A DNA stretch of 39,018 bases from Microbacteriaceae bacterium (GTDB lineage: Bacteria > Actinomycetota > Actinomycetes > Actinomycetales > Microbacteriaceae): positions 1 through 39,018 of the forward strand of contig JAHEAT010000009.1 in assembly GCA_024642605.1 (NCBI GenBank). Direction: 5' to 3'. Shown here one piece after another: positions 23,811 to 31,907 of the stretch (the first letter of the stretch is position 1; each line of letters begins with the position of its first letter). The position numbers were made by a program, and so were the translations under genes. The notes below the pieces were generated by a model. That model saw only the letters and a list, made by a program, of their open reading frames with translations, did no database searches and was not told the DNA's origin.

Positions 23811-24994
23811 TAGGCGACAACCTTCTGCTCGGCTGCTGGTTCTGGCAGGCGCAACATGGCCTTAATCAGCGGCGGTGCGGCAATAAACAGAACAATCAGA
23901 GCTTGAACGACACCCAAGATCTCGGGTGAAACGCCAACCACCTGCATGGCTGGGCTACCGGCCTTGAATGCGCCGAAAAGCAAACCTGCTGCTGCGATTC
24001 GCTTGGCGCTGTTGCCACCGAGCAGAGCCACGGTGATTGCATCGAAACCGATGTCGGCGTTGAGGCTAGTGGTGATACCACCCGGGTTGCTCAGAGCCTG
24101 GTTGGCGGCTGCCAACCCGATGAAGGCCGCCGAAACGGCCATGGCCCAAACGAATGTGCTCTCTACCTTGATACCGGCGGCACGCGCGGCGTTAGCGTTG
24201 TGGCCCACCATTCTGAAGCGGTAACCGATAGCCGAGCGCTCCATCAAGAGCCAGTAGGCAAACGTGGCAGCGATGGCGATGAAGATTCCGATGTGAATCT
24301 TGTACATGTCACCGAAGAGAGTAGGCAGCATCGAAGTTTCCGCCGGTGGGTCGGACTTTGGGGTGCCGCCGCCGGTGGCTGCCAGCAAAAGACCCTTGGT
24401 GCGAAGCATCCAGGTGAAGAAATCGAGTGCGATGTAGTTCATCATGATGGTCACGATTACTTCGTGAGCACCGGTTCTTGCCTTGAGAAAACCGGCGAAC
24501 GCTCCCCAGGCCGCAGCACAGAGAACGGCCGCAATAACCGCAACGATCATGTGAATAACCGGTGGTAGCTCCATTCGAGTTGAAACCCAGGTTGCGCCAG
24601 CAAGCCCCATTACGATCTGACCGGTACCACCGATGTTGAACAGCCCGACGCGAAAACCGAGCGCGAGACCCAAACCGGCCATCACCAGCGGTGCCGCCAT
24701 GCGCAAGGTTTCGGTGATAGGTCTGAACATAGCAATCAGGTCGCGGCCTTCTGGATTGAAAATCGCTCCGCGAAGAAGAGCGCCGTAACCATCAACGATG
24801 GTGTTGAATGCGGCCAAGAAGGTGTCACCAGGAGTTGTGAACAGTGTGCTGTAGGTGGCAACCACGTTCTCGTTGAAGAGAACCATGAAGATTCCACCGA
24901 AGAAGAATCCGAGCAGAATCGAGAGCACCACGCGCGTCACGCTGGTTGCCATGATTTCTCTCACAACCGACTGAAACTTACTTTTCTCGGTCAT
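23810..24994 (-). CDS. BMP-type ABC importer permease, first subunit (NupP-like)
   Basis: This 394-residue polytopic permease is the partner of the NupQ-like protein. Its core reads ETLRMAAPLVMAGLGLALGFRVGLFNIGGTGQIVMG, a signature of this permease class, followed by EVIVTIMMNYIAL, the coupling-helix region, and RMVGHNANAARAAGIKVE before the last helices. Homologues import purine and pyrimidine nucleosides with a Bmp lipoprotein. The start overlaps the ATPase gene stop by 4 nt (ATGA), showing tight operon structure. Confidence 0.9.
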   Translation of the reverse strand: MTEKSKFQSVVREIMATSVTRVVLSILLGFFFGGIFMVLFNENVVATYSTLFTTPGDTFLAAFNTIVDGYGALLRGAIFNPEGRDLIAMFRPITETLRMAAPLVMAGLGLALGFRVGLFNIGGTGQIVMGLAGATWVSTRMELPPVIHMIVAVIAAVLCAAAWGAFAGFLKARTGAHEVIVTIMMNYIALDFFTWMLRTKGLLLAATGGGTPKSDPPAETSMLPTLFGDMYKIHIGIFIAIAATFAYWLLMERSAIGYRFRMVGHNANAARAAGIKVESTFVWAMAVSAAFIGLAAANQALSNPGGITTSLNADIGFDAITVALLGGNSAKRIAAAGLLFGAFKAGSPAMQVVGVSPEILGVVQALIVLFIAAPPLIKAMLRLPEPAAEQKVVA

Positions 24995-26511
24995 GCTGCG
25001 ATTCCTGCCATCATCTTGCCAAGGGTTTCACGGGTTGCATCGGCCGAAACAATTCCCACGATGCGACCTCGGTACATCACGGCGATTCGGTCGGCTAATG
25101 CGAGCACCTCGTCGAGTTCGGTAGAGATGAGAATCACCGCAGTTTGTTGGTCGTCGCGCTCTTGCATGATCTGGTCGTGGATGAACTCGATAGAACCCAC
25201 GTCAACTCCACGGGTTGGCTGCGATACCAGAAGAACGTCGTGGGGTCGCGACATTTCACGGGCTAGAACGAGCTTCTGCTGGTTACCACCCGAGAGTTGA
25301 CCGGCCAGCGACTTTGAGCCCTGTGTGCGAACATCGAACGCTTTGATTGCCTTGTCGGTTTCGGCCTCGAGAACCTTGGTGTTGATCAGCCCTCGGTTTA
25401 CAAACTCTGCTCCGCGGTCGTCGTCGTAACTCTGGTTGAGCATCAAGTTCTCTTCCAAGGTGAACTCCGAAATCAGTCCATCCTTTTTGCGATCTTCGGG
25501 TACATAGCTCAAGAAATCGTCTAGGCGATGACGCACCGACTTGTGCTCGATGTTCGCACCTTTGAACTTGATTTCGCCGCTGCCTTTTTCAAGTTTTCTC
25601 AAGCCCACGATGGCTTCGGCAAGCTCGGTTTGCCCGTTGCCTTGCACACCCGCAATCGCGAGCACTTCACCAGCTCGCACGTCAAGAGAGAGCGAGTCGA
25701 CTGCGAGCTGCCCGCGGTCGTCGCGCACCGAAATGTTTGAAACGCTCAGCACGACCTCGCCCGGCGCTTTTTTCGAACGCTCAACGGTTAGGTCAACTTC
25801 ACGGCCAACCATCATGCTGGCCAACTCAGATGCAGTAGCGGACGGCTTCGCCTCGCCAACAACTTTGCCCAAGCGAATAACAACAATGCGATCGGCGACT
25901 TCTTTTACCTCACGAAGTTTGTGAGTGATGAAAATGATTGACGTACCCGAAGCGGCGAGCTGCTTCATGATTGTCATGAGTTCGTCGGTTTCCTGGGGCG
26001 TTAGAACAGCTGTTGGCTCGTCTAGAACCAGAGTCTTAGCGTTGCGGCTGAGCGCTTTGATGATTTCTACCCGCTGCTGAACTCCAACCGGAAGATCGCG
26101 CACCAGTGCATCTGGATCTACATTAAAGCCAAATTTGTCGCTGATTTCTTTGACTCGTGCGCGTGCTTCAGAAAGGTCTATTTGACCTGCAAACTTGGTT
26201 GGCTCGTGACCCAGAGCTACGTTTTCGGCGACTGTGAAAACGGGAATGAGCATGAAGTGCTGGTGCACCATTCCGATTCCCGCTGCCATGGCGTCGCCCG
26301 GGCCCTTGAAGTGGGTGGCTTTATCGTCGACAAGAATTTCGCCGGCATCGGCCTGGTAGAGACCGTACAGAACGTTCATCAGAGTGGATTTGCCAGCGCC
26401 ATTTTCGCCCAGCAAGCTGACGATTTCGCCGGGCTGAACGGTCAGATTAATTGAATCGTTTGCCACAAGCGAACCGAATCGCTTGGTGATTCCTCTGAGT
26501 TCAAGCTTCAT
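24991..26511 (-). CDS. Nucleoside-type ABC importer ATPase with two ATP-binding domains (NupO-like)
   Basis: At 506 residues this is a duplicated ABC ATPase of the sugar/nucleoside class. The first half has Walker A GENGAGKST (35-43), a signature-like region LPVGVQQRVEI and Walker B TLVLDEPTAVL. The second half has a degenerate Walker A, GVQGNGQTEL, with LSGGNQQKLVLAREM and a LLVSQPTRGVDVGS Walker B in which Asp-Glu is replaced by Ser-Gln. One competent and one degenerate site is normal for this class. The ATG at 26511 has only a weak GAG upstream. A stem-loop separates it from the lipoprotein gene, so it probably depends on read-through or on a weak local promoter. Confidence 0.92.
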   Translation of the reverse strand: MKLELRGITKRFGSLVANDSINLTVQPGEIVSLLGENGAGKSTLMNVLYGLYQADAGEILVDDKATHFKGPGDAMAAGIGMVHQHFMLIPVFTVAENVALGHEPTKFAGQIDLSEARARVKEISDKFGFNVDPDALVRDLPVGVQQRVEIIKALSRNAKTLVLDEPTAVLTPQETDELMTIMKQLAASGTSIIFITHKLREVKEVADRIVVIRLGKVVGEAKPSATASELASMMVGREVDLTVERSKKAPGEVVLSVSNISVRDDRGQLAVDSLSLDVRAGEVLAIAGVQGNGQTELAEAIVGLRKLEKGSGEIKFKGANIEHKSVRHRLDDFLSYVPEDRKKDGLISEFTLEENLMLNQSYDDDRGAEFVNRGLINTKVLEAETDKAIKAFDVRTQGSKSLAGQLSGGNQQKLVLAREMSRPHDVLLVSQPTRGVDVGSIEFIHDQIMQERDDQQTAVILISTELDEVLALADRIAVMYRGRIVGIVSADATRETLGKMMAGIAA

Positions 26512-26574
26512 TGCTCTGTGCCCTACTTACGGTTACTTATCTGTGAATAATCTACCTCAACGCGCGCAAAGAAA

Positions 26575-26602
26575 AACCGCTGAGCCTTTCGACTCAGCGG
26601 TT
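26575..26602 (-). terminator. Stem-loop terminator/attenuator between bmp lipoprotein and ATPase genes
   Basis: A perfect 10-bp stem (AACCGCTGAG with CTCAGCGGTT) with an 8-nt loop is followed on the minus strand by a T-rich run broken by one C. It lies 18 nt past the lipoprotein stop and 64 nt before the ATPase start. It would leave excess lipoprotein mRNA relative to the membrane components. Confidence 0.75.
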
Positions 26603-26619
26603 CTTCTTAGCGAATGCGA

Positions 26620-27660
26620 TTACGGACGAACCGAGATCGAACCATCCTGGATGCCTGCAGAAAGCTCGTCGAGCTTGCTCTTTAGGTCGCCGGTGATCTT
26701 GTCGGAGTCGCTTAGAGCGGTTCCGCCGTTAGCCAAGGTACCGAGGTAAGCGTCGCCGCTGAAATCGACCTTGTCTACTGCAATTCCCTTGATGATGTCG
26801 TACACCGCAGTGGTCATGCGCTTCTCGATTGAGGTGAGCATTTTGTCTGCGTATTCAGGAGAGGTTAGAGCGATGTTCTTGTCAACACCGATCATTACGC
26901 CCTTGCTGCCAGCCTCGTCGAGAGCTTCACTCACGGCACCGAACTGGTCGCCGGCAACTGGAAGAATCACATCTGCGCCACCCTGAATCTGGGTTGCTGC
27001 GATAGTCTTCGAAACTGCGCTGTTAGGGGTGAAGTCACCCATGAAGTCACCAGTCTTCTTGGCTGGGTCCCAGCCGAGAACCTTGATGGTGGTGTTGTTG
27101 TCGGCAGCCCAAGCCTGAGCACCGTAGTAGTAGCCATCCATGAACGCGGTAACTGCGTCAATCTGCATTCCACCGTAGGTACCGATGACCTTGCTGGTTG
27201 AGTATGCTGCTGCTGCGTAACCGGCTAGGTAGCTTGACTGCTCCATGGCGTAGTTGACTGGCTTTAGGTTTGCGTTGCCCTCAGACCAACCATCGATGGT
27301 GACGAACTTCACGTCTGGGTTTGCCTTGGCAGCTGCGTTTACGTCAGCAACAAGGTTGAATCCAACAGCGAAGGTGATGTCACAGTTGGCATCAACCATC
27401 TGCTGTAGGTTCGGGGCGAAGTCTTCAGCGCTGTTCGACTCTGCATCGGCGGTCTGAACCTTGAGTTCGTCTTTCGCCTTCGTTAGGCCGTCCATTACAG
27501 ACTGGTTGAACGACTTGTCGTTCCAGCTGCCTTCGTCTGAAACTGCACAGGCTTTGTAGTCAAGTTCTGGCGTTGCGGCTGCTGAACAGCCCGATAGTGC
27601 CAGAGCGGCCACTGCTGCGATCGACAAGAATTTTGCCGAGCTGCGAGTAATGATGTTCAC
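26620..27660 (-). CDS. BMP family nucleoside-binding lipoprotein
   Basis: This 346-residue substrate-binding lipoprotein has a signal peptide with lipobox LSGC (22-25, lipidated Cys25). It then shows the typical Bmp/PnrA motifs: DEGSWNDKSFNQSVMDGL near the start of the mature domain, a conserved Asp/Trp pair and FVTIDGW, then GTYGGMQIDAVTAFMDGYYYGA, and GADVILPVAGDQFGAV later. Such proteins capture nucleosides outside the cell and deliver them to the permeases. The GTG at 27660 is preceded by a perfect AGGAGG at 6 nt. It is the first gene of the importer operon, with its own long upstream region (27661-27843). Confidence 0.93.
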   Translation of the reverse strand: MNIITRSSAKFLSIAAVAALALSGCSAAATPELDYKACAVSDEGSWNDKSFNQSVMDGLTKAKDELKVQTADAESNSAEDFAPNLQQMVDANCDITFAVGFNLVADVNAAAKANPDVKFVTIDGWSEGNANLKPVNYAMEQSSYLAGYAAAAYSTSKVIGTYGGMQIDAVTAFMDGYYYGAQAWAADNNTTIKVLGWDPAKKTGDFMGDFTPNSAVSKTIAATQIQGGADVILPVAGDQFGAVSEALDEAGSKGVMIGVDKNIALTSPEYADKMLTSIEKRMTTAVYDIIKGIAVDKVDFSGDAYLGTLANGGTALSDSDKITGDLKSKLDELSAGIQDGSISVRP

Positions 27661-27678
27661 TCTTTTCCTCCTGAAAAT

Positions 27679-27703
27679 TCAACCCATGGCTTTCACGGGT
27701 TGA
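27679..27703 (-). promoter_or_regulatory. Leader hairpin just upstream of the bmp lipoprotein ribosome-binding site
   Basis: On the minus strand a perfect 7-bp stem (TCAACCC with GGGTTGA) with an 11-nt loop lies about 6 nt before the AGGAGG. It could stabilise the 5' end or act as a binding site for RNA or protein. It does not match a riboswitch class that I recognise. Confidence 0.45.
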
Positions 27704-27751
27704 GTACGCTCTCAGACTACTTGGCGCAAACGTCACAAATCGACTCAATCG

Positions 27752-27767
27752 GCAACTGCAAAGTTGC
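27752..27767. promoter_or_regulatory. Perfect inverted repeat GCAACT-GCAA-AGTTGC upstream of the bmp operon
   Basis: Six-base arms flank a 4-nt centre, about 92 bp upstream of the bmp start codon. It may be an operator for nucleoside control or a small hairpin. The rest of the interval 27704-27843 shows no gene. Confidence 0.35.
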
Positions 27768-27844
27768 GTTTATGTAAAATCTTCAACCCGAAGTCGAATG
27801 TTTAAACGCCAGCATTAACTTGGAGATCGAGCTATTTGGCAATT

Positions 27845-27885
27845 AAAAAAATCTCGCCTCCGAGACGAATCATCGAAGGCGAGAT
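27845..27885 (-). terminator. Terminator after tRNA-Glu
   Basis: On the minus strand a perfect 9-bp stem (ATCTCGCCT with AGGCGAGAT) closes a 17-nt loop and is followed by a run of T's. It starts at the last base of the encoded CCA of the tRNA, so processing and termination signals abut. Confidence 0.85.
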
Positions 27886-27960
27886 GGTGACCCCAAGGGG
27901 ATTTGAACCCCTGCTGCCGCCGTGAGAGGGCGGTGTCCTAGGCCGCTAAACGATGGGGCC
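27885..27960 (-). tRNA. tRNA-Glu (anticodon CTC)
   Basis: A full cloverleaf can be folded. The acceptor stem is GGCCCCA/TGGGGTC (one G-U pair). The anticodon stem CCGCC/GGCGG encloses CTCTCAC with anticodon CTC, and the T arm is GGGG-TTCAAAT-CCCC. The discriminator A and a 3' CCA are encoded (27888-27885). The 5' side is 17 nt downstream of the lipid-kinase stop codon, and a CATAAT/TAAGGT -10-like region overlaps that stop. Co-transcription with the kinase gene or an internal promoter are both possible. It reads GAG codons. Confidence 0.95.
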
Positions 27961-27977
27961 GTGAAGCAACCTTACGA

Positions 27978-28865
27978 TTATGCCACAAATACTTCGAGCG
28001 CACGAGGCGCAACTTTAATCTCCATTGGCTTGTTACCCACATACTCGCCATCAGCGAAGGTTGGCACGGTACCGGCATCCAAGTAAACCGAGGTTGCCTC
28101 AACAATTTCAACGGCCGGGTGAGTTACGTGCGCCCCGGTGTAGACCTTCGGAAACATCTTAAGAAAAGCGGGCCTGCTGAGCGGATGCACAATGAACAAG
28201 TCGAGCTTGGCGTCGTGAATGCTGGCTTCGGGAGCGATGAGCATTCCACCACCAAATGAACGTGCGTTGGCGACGGCACAGAGCATGGCTTCGATCTTTC
28301 GCTCTTGACCGTCGATACGAGCGGTGTACTTTATCGGTTTGAAAACTGTAAGTTCACGCAGCATGGCCAAAATGTAACGGCTGGGGCCTTTAGGCCACTT
28401 CCACCGGTTTGCGCGAGCGTTTACCACCGCATCGAACCCGGCCGAAATGCTCCCGAAGAAGTAAAACCCGCGTTCTTCGTTTGAGCCCTGCCCTAGGTCG
28501 ACACGGTCGGTAACACCGGCGAGAATCACCTTTGCAGCTGCCGCGCCGTCGACGATTGGAAGCCCAAGGGTTCTGGCCGCGTCATTTCCGGTGCCGCAAG
28601 CGATGATTCCGAGCGGAACCTTTGAGTTTGCGCAGATGTTTACGCCCATGTGAACCATACCGTCACCACCAGCTACAACGATTCCATCGATTTTGCCAAG
28701 CAGAACTGCCGCTTTGCCTTTGGCCATTGCCTCGTCGAAAGAGTCTGCGCTTAGGTCTAGTACCTCGGCACCGGCATCGATGAATGTCTTTCGAGCCAAC
28801 TCACCATGCACCTTGCCGTTGCCTTTGCCCGAGGTTGGATTAATGATCAGGCCTAGGCGGGTCAT
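27978..28865 (-). CDS. Diacylglycerol kinase catalytic-domain lipid kinase (YegS/DgkB type)
   Basis: This 295-residue protein has the DAGK catalytic fold: an N-terminal LGLIINPTSGKG loop, the nucleotide-binding VVAGGDGMVHMG (GGDG at 66-69) and PLGIIACGTGNDAARTLG (GTGND at 91-95). The C-terminal beta-sandwich includes the AMLCAVANARSFGGGMLIAPEASIHDAKLDLFIV segment. Such enzymes phosphorylate diacylglycerol or related lipids at the membrane; the exact lipid is unknown. The ATG at 28865 has AAGGAG 5 nt upstream and comes 1 nt after the copper ATPase stop, so they form an operon. The metal pump and lipid kinase are not known to cooperate. Confidence 0.88.
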   Translation of the reverse strand: MTRLGLIINPTSGKGNGKVHGELARKTFIDAGAEVLDLSADSFDEAMAKGKAAVLLGKIDGIVVAGGDGMVHMGVNICANSKVPLGIIACGTGNDAARTLGLPIVDGAAAAKVILAGVTDRVDLGQGSNEERGFYFFGSISAGFDAVVNARANRWKWPKGPSRYILAMLRELTVFKPIKYTARIDGQERKIEAMLCAVANARSFGGGMLIAPEASIHDAKLDLFIVHPLSRPAFLKMFPKVYTGAHVTHPAVEIVEATSVYLDAGTVPTFADGEYVGNKPMEIKVAPRALEVFVA

Positions 28866-28866
28866 G

Positions 28867-31002
28867 CTATCTCCTTAGGAGTTGGGCGTTCGCAGCAACA
28901 ATGATGGTCGATAGCGACATTAGCACCGCACCTAGCGCTGGCGACAAAACCAAGCCGATTGGCATTAGCGCGCCAGCCGCCAAAGGAATAGCAAGAGCGT
29001 TATAGCCCGCTGCCCAAATCAAGTTTTGGCGCATTTTTGCAACACTTCGCCTGGAGAGGTCGATGGTTGCCGAAACGGCCATCGGATCATCGGTTAGCAA
29101 TACCAAGCCCGATGATTCCATGGCTACATCGGTGCCGCCACCCACCGAAATCGCAACATCGGCTGCGGCTAGAGCTGGTGCATCGTTGATGCCGTCACCG
29201 ACGAAGGCGACAACAGAACCGTCTGCCTGCAGTTTCGCCACGATTGCATTTTTTCGGGCTGGCGAAACTTCGGCGAAGACCTCTTCGATGCCAACATCCT
29301 TAGCCACCGCTTGAGCGACCCCGGTTGCATCGCCAGTGACCAAAGCCACACGGATGCGTCTGCGCCGAAGTTCGAACACTGCATCGTGTGCCGAAGCGCG
29401 TATCTCGTCGCCAAACTCGATGTACCCCTGCAGGGCTCCGTCGACAATCACGTAAACCACGGTATTGCCCTTCTCGTTAGCGGTTGCAACCTTTACGAGG
29501 TCGACGACATTTACGTCGACATGGTTTTGGGTGAGAATTGCTGGCCCCCCGATCACCACGTTTCGATGGTGAAGTTGGGCCGAAACCCCGAGACCGCTCA
29601 GCGAGGTTACTGAGTGAACCTCAGGTAGGGCAAGCCCGAGCACCTTTGCGTGAGACACGATGGCTCTGGCCAGAACATGCTCAGACTTTTGCTCAACAGC
29701 GGCTGCAAGAGCTAGAAGGTCGTGGGTAGAACCCCACTCGGCTTTCTCAGCGAGCGAGACCGCAACGATGTTGCGCTTGCCGGTGGTGAGTGTGCCGGTC
29801 TTGTCGAAGAGCACCACACCGATGGCGCGCGCCTTCTCGAAGTCGATTCGGTTGCGAATAAGTATTCCGCTTCGGGCGGCTTTCGCAGTGGTTATTGCCG
29901 TAACCAGCGGAACAGCAAGGCCGAGGGCGTGAGGGCAGGCTATAACCAAGACGGTCACCACACGCTCGAGAATGAAATCTGGAGTTTGAGTGCCGAGCAG
30001 CGCCCAACAGACACCAGTGACCAGCGATGCTGCGAGCGCAATGTAGAACAGCAGGCTCGCTGCGCGGTCTGCCAAAACTTGAGATTTTGATTTGGACTTT
30101 TGGGCCTCGGCGACTAGGCGCATTATGCCCGAAACCATCGTGTCGGCTCCGACGGCTGTGATTCGAATGGTGAGAGCCCCAAGCCCTTCGCGAGTAATCG
30201 TCGAGTTGATGGTGCCTGCGATCACAGGGGCACCTTCAGACTTGAACACCTCACTAGATTCACCGGTGATCATCGCTTCATTCAGATAACTCGAACCTTG
30301 AACGATTACACCGTCGGCCGGCACCGATGCTCCTGGGCGAACCAAGACCACGTCGCCAACTCGAAGGTCGGCAAGATCAACTGTTTCGGTGTCGCCTTCA
30401 ACAACAAGTTCGGCAGTTTTAGGCATTAGGGCAACGAGGTTATCCATGGTGTTTTGGGCTCGCATGATCGAGCTCAACTCAATCCAGTGTCCTAGCAACA
30501 TGATGGTCACCAGCGAAGCAAGTTCCCACCAGAAATCCATGCCCGGTAATGGTGCTCCAACCATTTCGAAGACGGTTAGCGCGAGGCTGTATCCGAAGGC
30601 CACAATCAGAGCCATGGCGATGAGAGCCATCATTCCAGGTTGCCTTGATTTGAGCTCTTGTAAACCGGAGGTGAGAAATACTCGGCCACCCGTGAAGAAC
30701 AGAACTATGCCTGCGATGGCCGGAATGTAGTTGCTGAATGCAAATGAGAGCGCGGTGTAACCAAGCAACATTTGAATGGTGTGCGAGAAGTAAATAGCTG
30801 GCAGGGTGAGCGCCAGAGCGAACCAGAACTGTTTTTTGAAAGCGTTCGGATCGTGGTGGCTGTGGTCGTGGCCGGCGTGCATTTCGTGTCCCGAATGCAT
30901 GTCATGACCCGAATGCATGTCATGACCCGAATGCATGTCATGACCCGAATGCACGTCATGACCCGAATGCTCCGTAACTAGGTGTTGCTCGTGCTCGCTC
31001 AT
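28867..31002 (-). CDS. copB: CopB-type heavy-metal P1B ATPase (copper/silver) with His-rich N-terminus
   Basis: This 711-residue P-type ATPase carries the transmembrane metal motif ACPHAL (Cys-Pro-His about 356-358), which defines the CopB/P1B-3 class thought to export Cu or Ag. Catalytic motifs are MITGESSE (about 245), DKTGTLTTG with the phosphorylated Asp (about 400) and [11 protein letters not shown]. The first 50 residues are a His/Met/Asp repeat (HSGHDM units, then [13 protein letters not shown]), a likely metal-binding tail. In the ATP-binding domain the usual SEHPLA reads SEHVLA, keeping the His but losing the Pro. Eight membrane helices are expected. GAGG lies 6 nt before the ATG. 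No copper chaperone or regulator gene is in the window. Confidence 0.9.
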   Translation of the reverse strand: MSEHEQHLVTEHSGHDVHSGHDMHSGHDMHSGHDMHSGHEMHAGHDHSHHDPNAFKKQFWFALALTLPAIYFSHTIQMLLGYTALSFAFSNYIPAIAGIVLFFTGGRVFLTSGLQELKSRQPGMMALIAMALIVAFGYSLALTVFEMVGAPLPGMDFWWELASLVTIMLLGHWIELSSIMRAQNTMDNLVALMPKTAELVVEGDTETVDLADLRVGDVVLVRPGASVPADGVIVQGSSYLNEAMITGESSEVFKSEGAPVIAGTINSTITREGLGALTIRITAVGADTMVSGIMRLVAEAQKSKSKSQVLADRAASLLFYIALAASLVTGVCWALLGTQTPDFILERVVTVLVIACPHALGLAVPLVTAITTAKAARSGILIRNRIDFEKARAIGVVLFDKTGTLTTGKRNIVAVSLAEKAEWGSTHDLLALAAAVEQKSEHVLARAIVSHAKVLGLALPEVHSVTSLSGLGVSAQLHHRNVVIGGPAILTQNHVDVNVVDLVKVATANEKGNTVVYVIVDGALQGYIEFGDEIRASAHDAVFELRRRRIRVALVTGDATGVAQAVAKDVGIEEVFAEVSPARKNAIVAKLQADGSVVAFVGDGINDAPALAAADVAISVGGGTDVAMESSGLVLLTDDPMAVSATIDLSRRSVAKMRQNLIWAAGYNALAIPLAAGALMPIGLVLSPALGAVLMSLSTIIVAANAQLLRR
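30883..30972. repeat. 18-bp tandem repeat encoding HSGHDM units
   Basis: Four near-identical 18-bp copies of GTCATGACCCGAATGCAT run from 30901 to 30972, with variant last bases in the third and fourth. A degenerate fifth copy lies at 30883-30900. The unit is in frame with copB, so each copy adds six residues. Such perfect short tandem repeats can change in number by replication slippage without breaking the frame. Confidence 0.9.
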
Positions 31003-31039
31003 TTGACGCCTCGAATCTTTAGGTGACTTCGGTTAGAAC

Positions 31040-31056
31040 AACGCCAACTTGACGTT
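31040..31056. promoter_or_regulatory. Imperfect 17-bp palindrome between copB and the MBL-fold gene
   Basis: AACGCCAA and TTGACGTT flank a single central base, with one mismatched position. It sits 38 bp upstream of the copB ATG and 51 bp upstream of the divergent MBL gene. It is a candidate operator for a metal-responsive regulator encoded elsewhere. Confidence 0.35.
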
Positions 31057-31094
31057 CACCTTGCCTGAATTTTAACTCGGATGTCGCGCGCGGG

Positions 31095-31106
31095 TATTCT
31101 CAAGGC
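31095..31106 (+). promoter_or_regulatory. -10 box 6 nt before the MBL-fold gene ATG (leaderless)
   Basis: TATTCT (31095-31100) is followed by CAAGGC and the ATG. The AAGG is too close to the start to be an effective ribosome-binding site, so initiation at or next to the ATG is likely. Confidence 0.45.
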
Positions 31107-31742
31107 ATGAGAATCACCAAGCACGGTCACGCCTGCCTCGAACTTCAGAAAGGCGATCAGCGGATCATCATCGACCCCGGGTTTTACACCGAGCCGCTCA
31201 CCGCGATGAAAAACGTTATTGCGGTAGTTGTTACCCACATGCACGACGACCACTGCTACGCCGAGCAGATCGACCGACTTGCTGCAGTGAACCCTGGCTT
31301 GCTCATCTTCGGCACCGATGAAGTACGAACCAAGCTCGAAGGCCGCAACGTCACCTCGGTTCATCACGGCGACTGGCACAGAGTTGGCAACTTTGAGCTG
31401 GAGTTCTTCGGAGACATGCACCAGGAGATTCACCGCAGCATGCCACTGATTCAAAACACGGGTGTGATGGTCGACAATCGCCTCTACTACCCGGGAGATT
31501 CATACACGCAGCCCGACCGACCGGTAGAGATGCTTGCCTGCCCGACATCTGCGCCGTGGCTGAAGATCGGTGATGTCATCGATTTCGTGGCTGCCGTGAA
31601 GCCACGAAAGAGCTTTGCCACGCACAATGCACTGCTCAGCGATTTCGGGCACGCGCTAAACAACGGCAGAGTAAAAATGGTTACCGAGCAGTGCGGCGGC
31701 GAGTTTACTTACCTAGAAGTTGGGCAGTCGCTAGAGCTCTAA
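31107..31742 (+). CDS. MBL-fold metal-dependent hydrolase (UlaG/YtkL-like)
   Basis: This 211-residue protein has the metallo-beta-lactamase fold: MRITKHGHACLEL, IIDPGFYTEP, the metal motif THMHDDH (43-49) and a later YYPGDSYTQP with a metal-bridging Asp, then SFATHNALLSDFGH towards the C-terminus. The small size and the opening 'KHGHACLEL' resemble UlaG/YtkL-like hydrolases, whose substrates are mostly undefined. It is divergent from copB and convergent with tRNA-Gln and its terminator. No operon partner helps assign a function. Confidence 0.85.
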   Translation: MRITKHGHACLELQKGDQRIIIDPGFYTEPLTAMKNVIAVVVTHMHDDHCYAEQIDRLAAVNPGLLIFGTDEVRTKLEGRNVTSVHHGDWHRVGNFELEFFGDMHQEIHRSMPLIQNTGVMVDNRLYYPGDSYTQPDRPVEMLACPTSAPWLKIGDVIDFVAAVKPRKSFATHNALLSDFGHALNNGRVKMVTEQCGGEFTYLEVGQSLEL

Positions 31743-31758
31743 AAAGCTCGCGTTAAAC

Positions 31759-31786
31759 AAAAAATCCAGCCGATTTCTCGACTGGA
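31759..31786 (-). terminator. Terminator after tRNA-Gln
   Basis: On the minus strand an 8-bp stem (TCCAGTCG with CGGCTGGA, one G-U pair) with a 6-nt loop is followed by six T's. It begins 9 nt after the tRNA 3' end and lies 17 nt from the MBL gene stop. Confidence 0.85.
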
Positions 31787-31794
31787 ATTACTTG

Positions 31795-31866
31795 CTGGGG
31801 TACCTGGACTCGAACCAAGAACAAAGGTACCAGAAACCTCCGTGTTGCCAATTACACCATACCCCA
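31795..31866 (-). tRNA. tRNA-Gln (anticodon CTG)
   Basis: A 72-nt cloverleaf can be folded. The acceptor stem is TGGGGTA/TACCCCA with discriminator G, and the D arm stem is GTGT/ACAC. The anticodon stem GAGGT/ACCTT (one G-U) encloses TTCTGGT with anticodon CTG, and the T arm is CTTGG-TTCGAGT-CCAGG. CCA is not encoded. The U1-A72 pair and the position next to gltX fit a tRNA that is first charged with Glu by a non-discriminating GluRS and then amidated by GatCAB, the usual actinobacterial route (inference). It reads CAG codons. Confidence 0.95.
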
Positions 31867-31877
31867 AGGTACTTTTT

Positions 31878-31907
31878 GAGCCTGCCGCGAAGCGGGCTCG
31901 ACTTTTT
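31878..31907 (+). terminator. Possible plus-strand terminator or pre-tRNA leader hairpin between tRNA-Gln and gltX
   Basis: Arms GAGCCTGC (31878-31885) and GCGGGCTC (31892-31899) form an 8-bp stem with one G-U pair. The T-rich tract (31903-31907) follows on the plus strand only, while the minus-strand side is A-rich. It would terminate transcripts coming from the MBL gene after passing antisense across tRNA-Gln. On the minus strand it is simply a hairpin ahead of the tRNA. Confidence 0.4.

Noticed and set aside
27661..27720. Purine riboswitch upstream of the nucleoside-binding lipoprotein
   Set aside because: There is only a single 7-bp hairpin, with no three-way junction and no conserved loop sequences of the known purine classes.
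30901..30972. Repeat array that might be taken for CRISPR
   Set aside because: The 18-bp units are directly adjacent without spacers, are in frame within the copper ATPase gene and encode His-rich residues.
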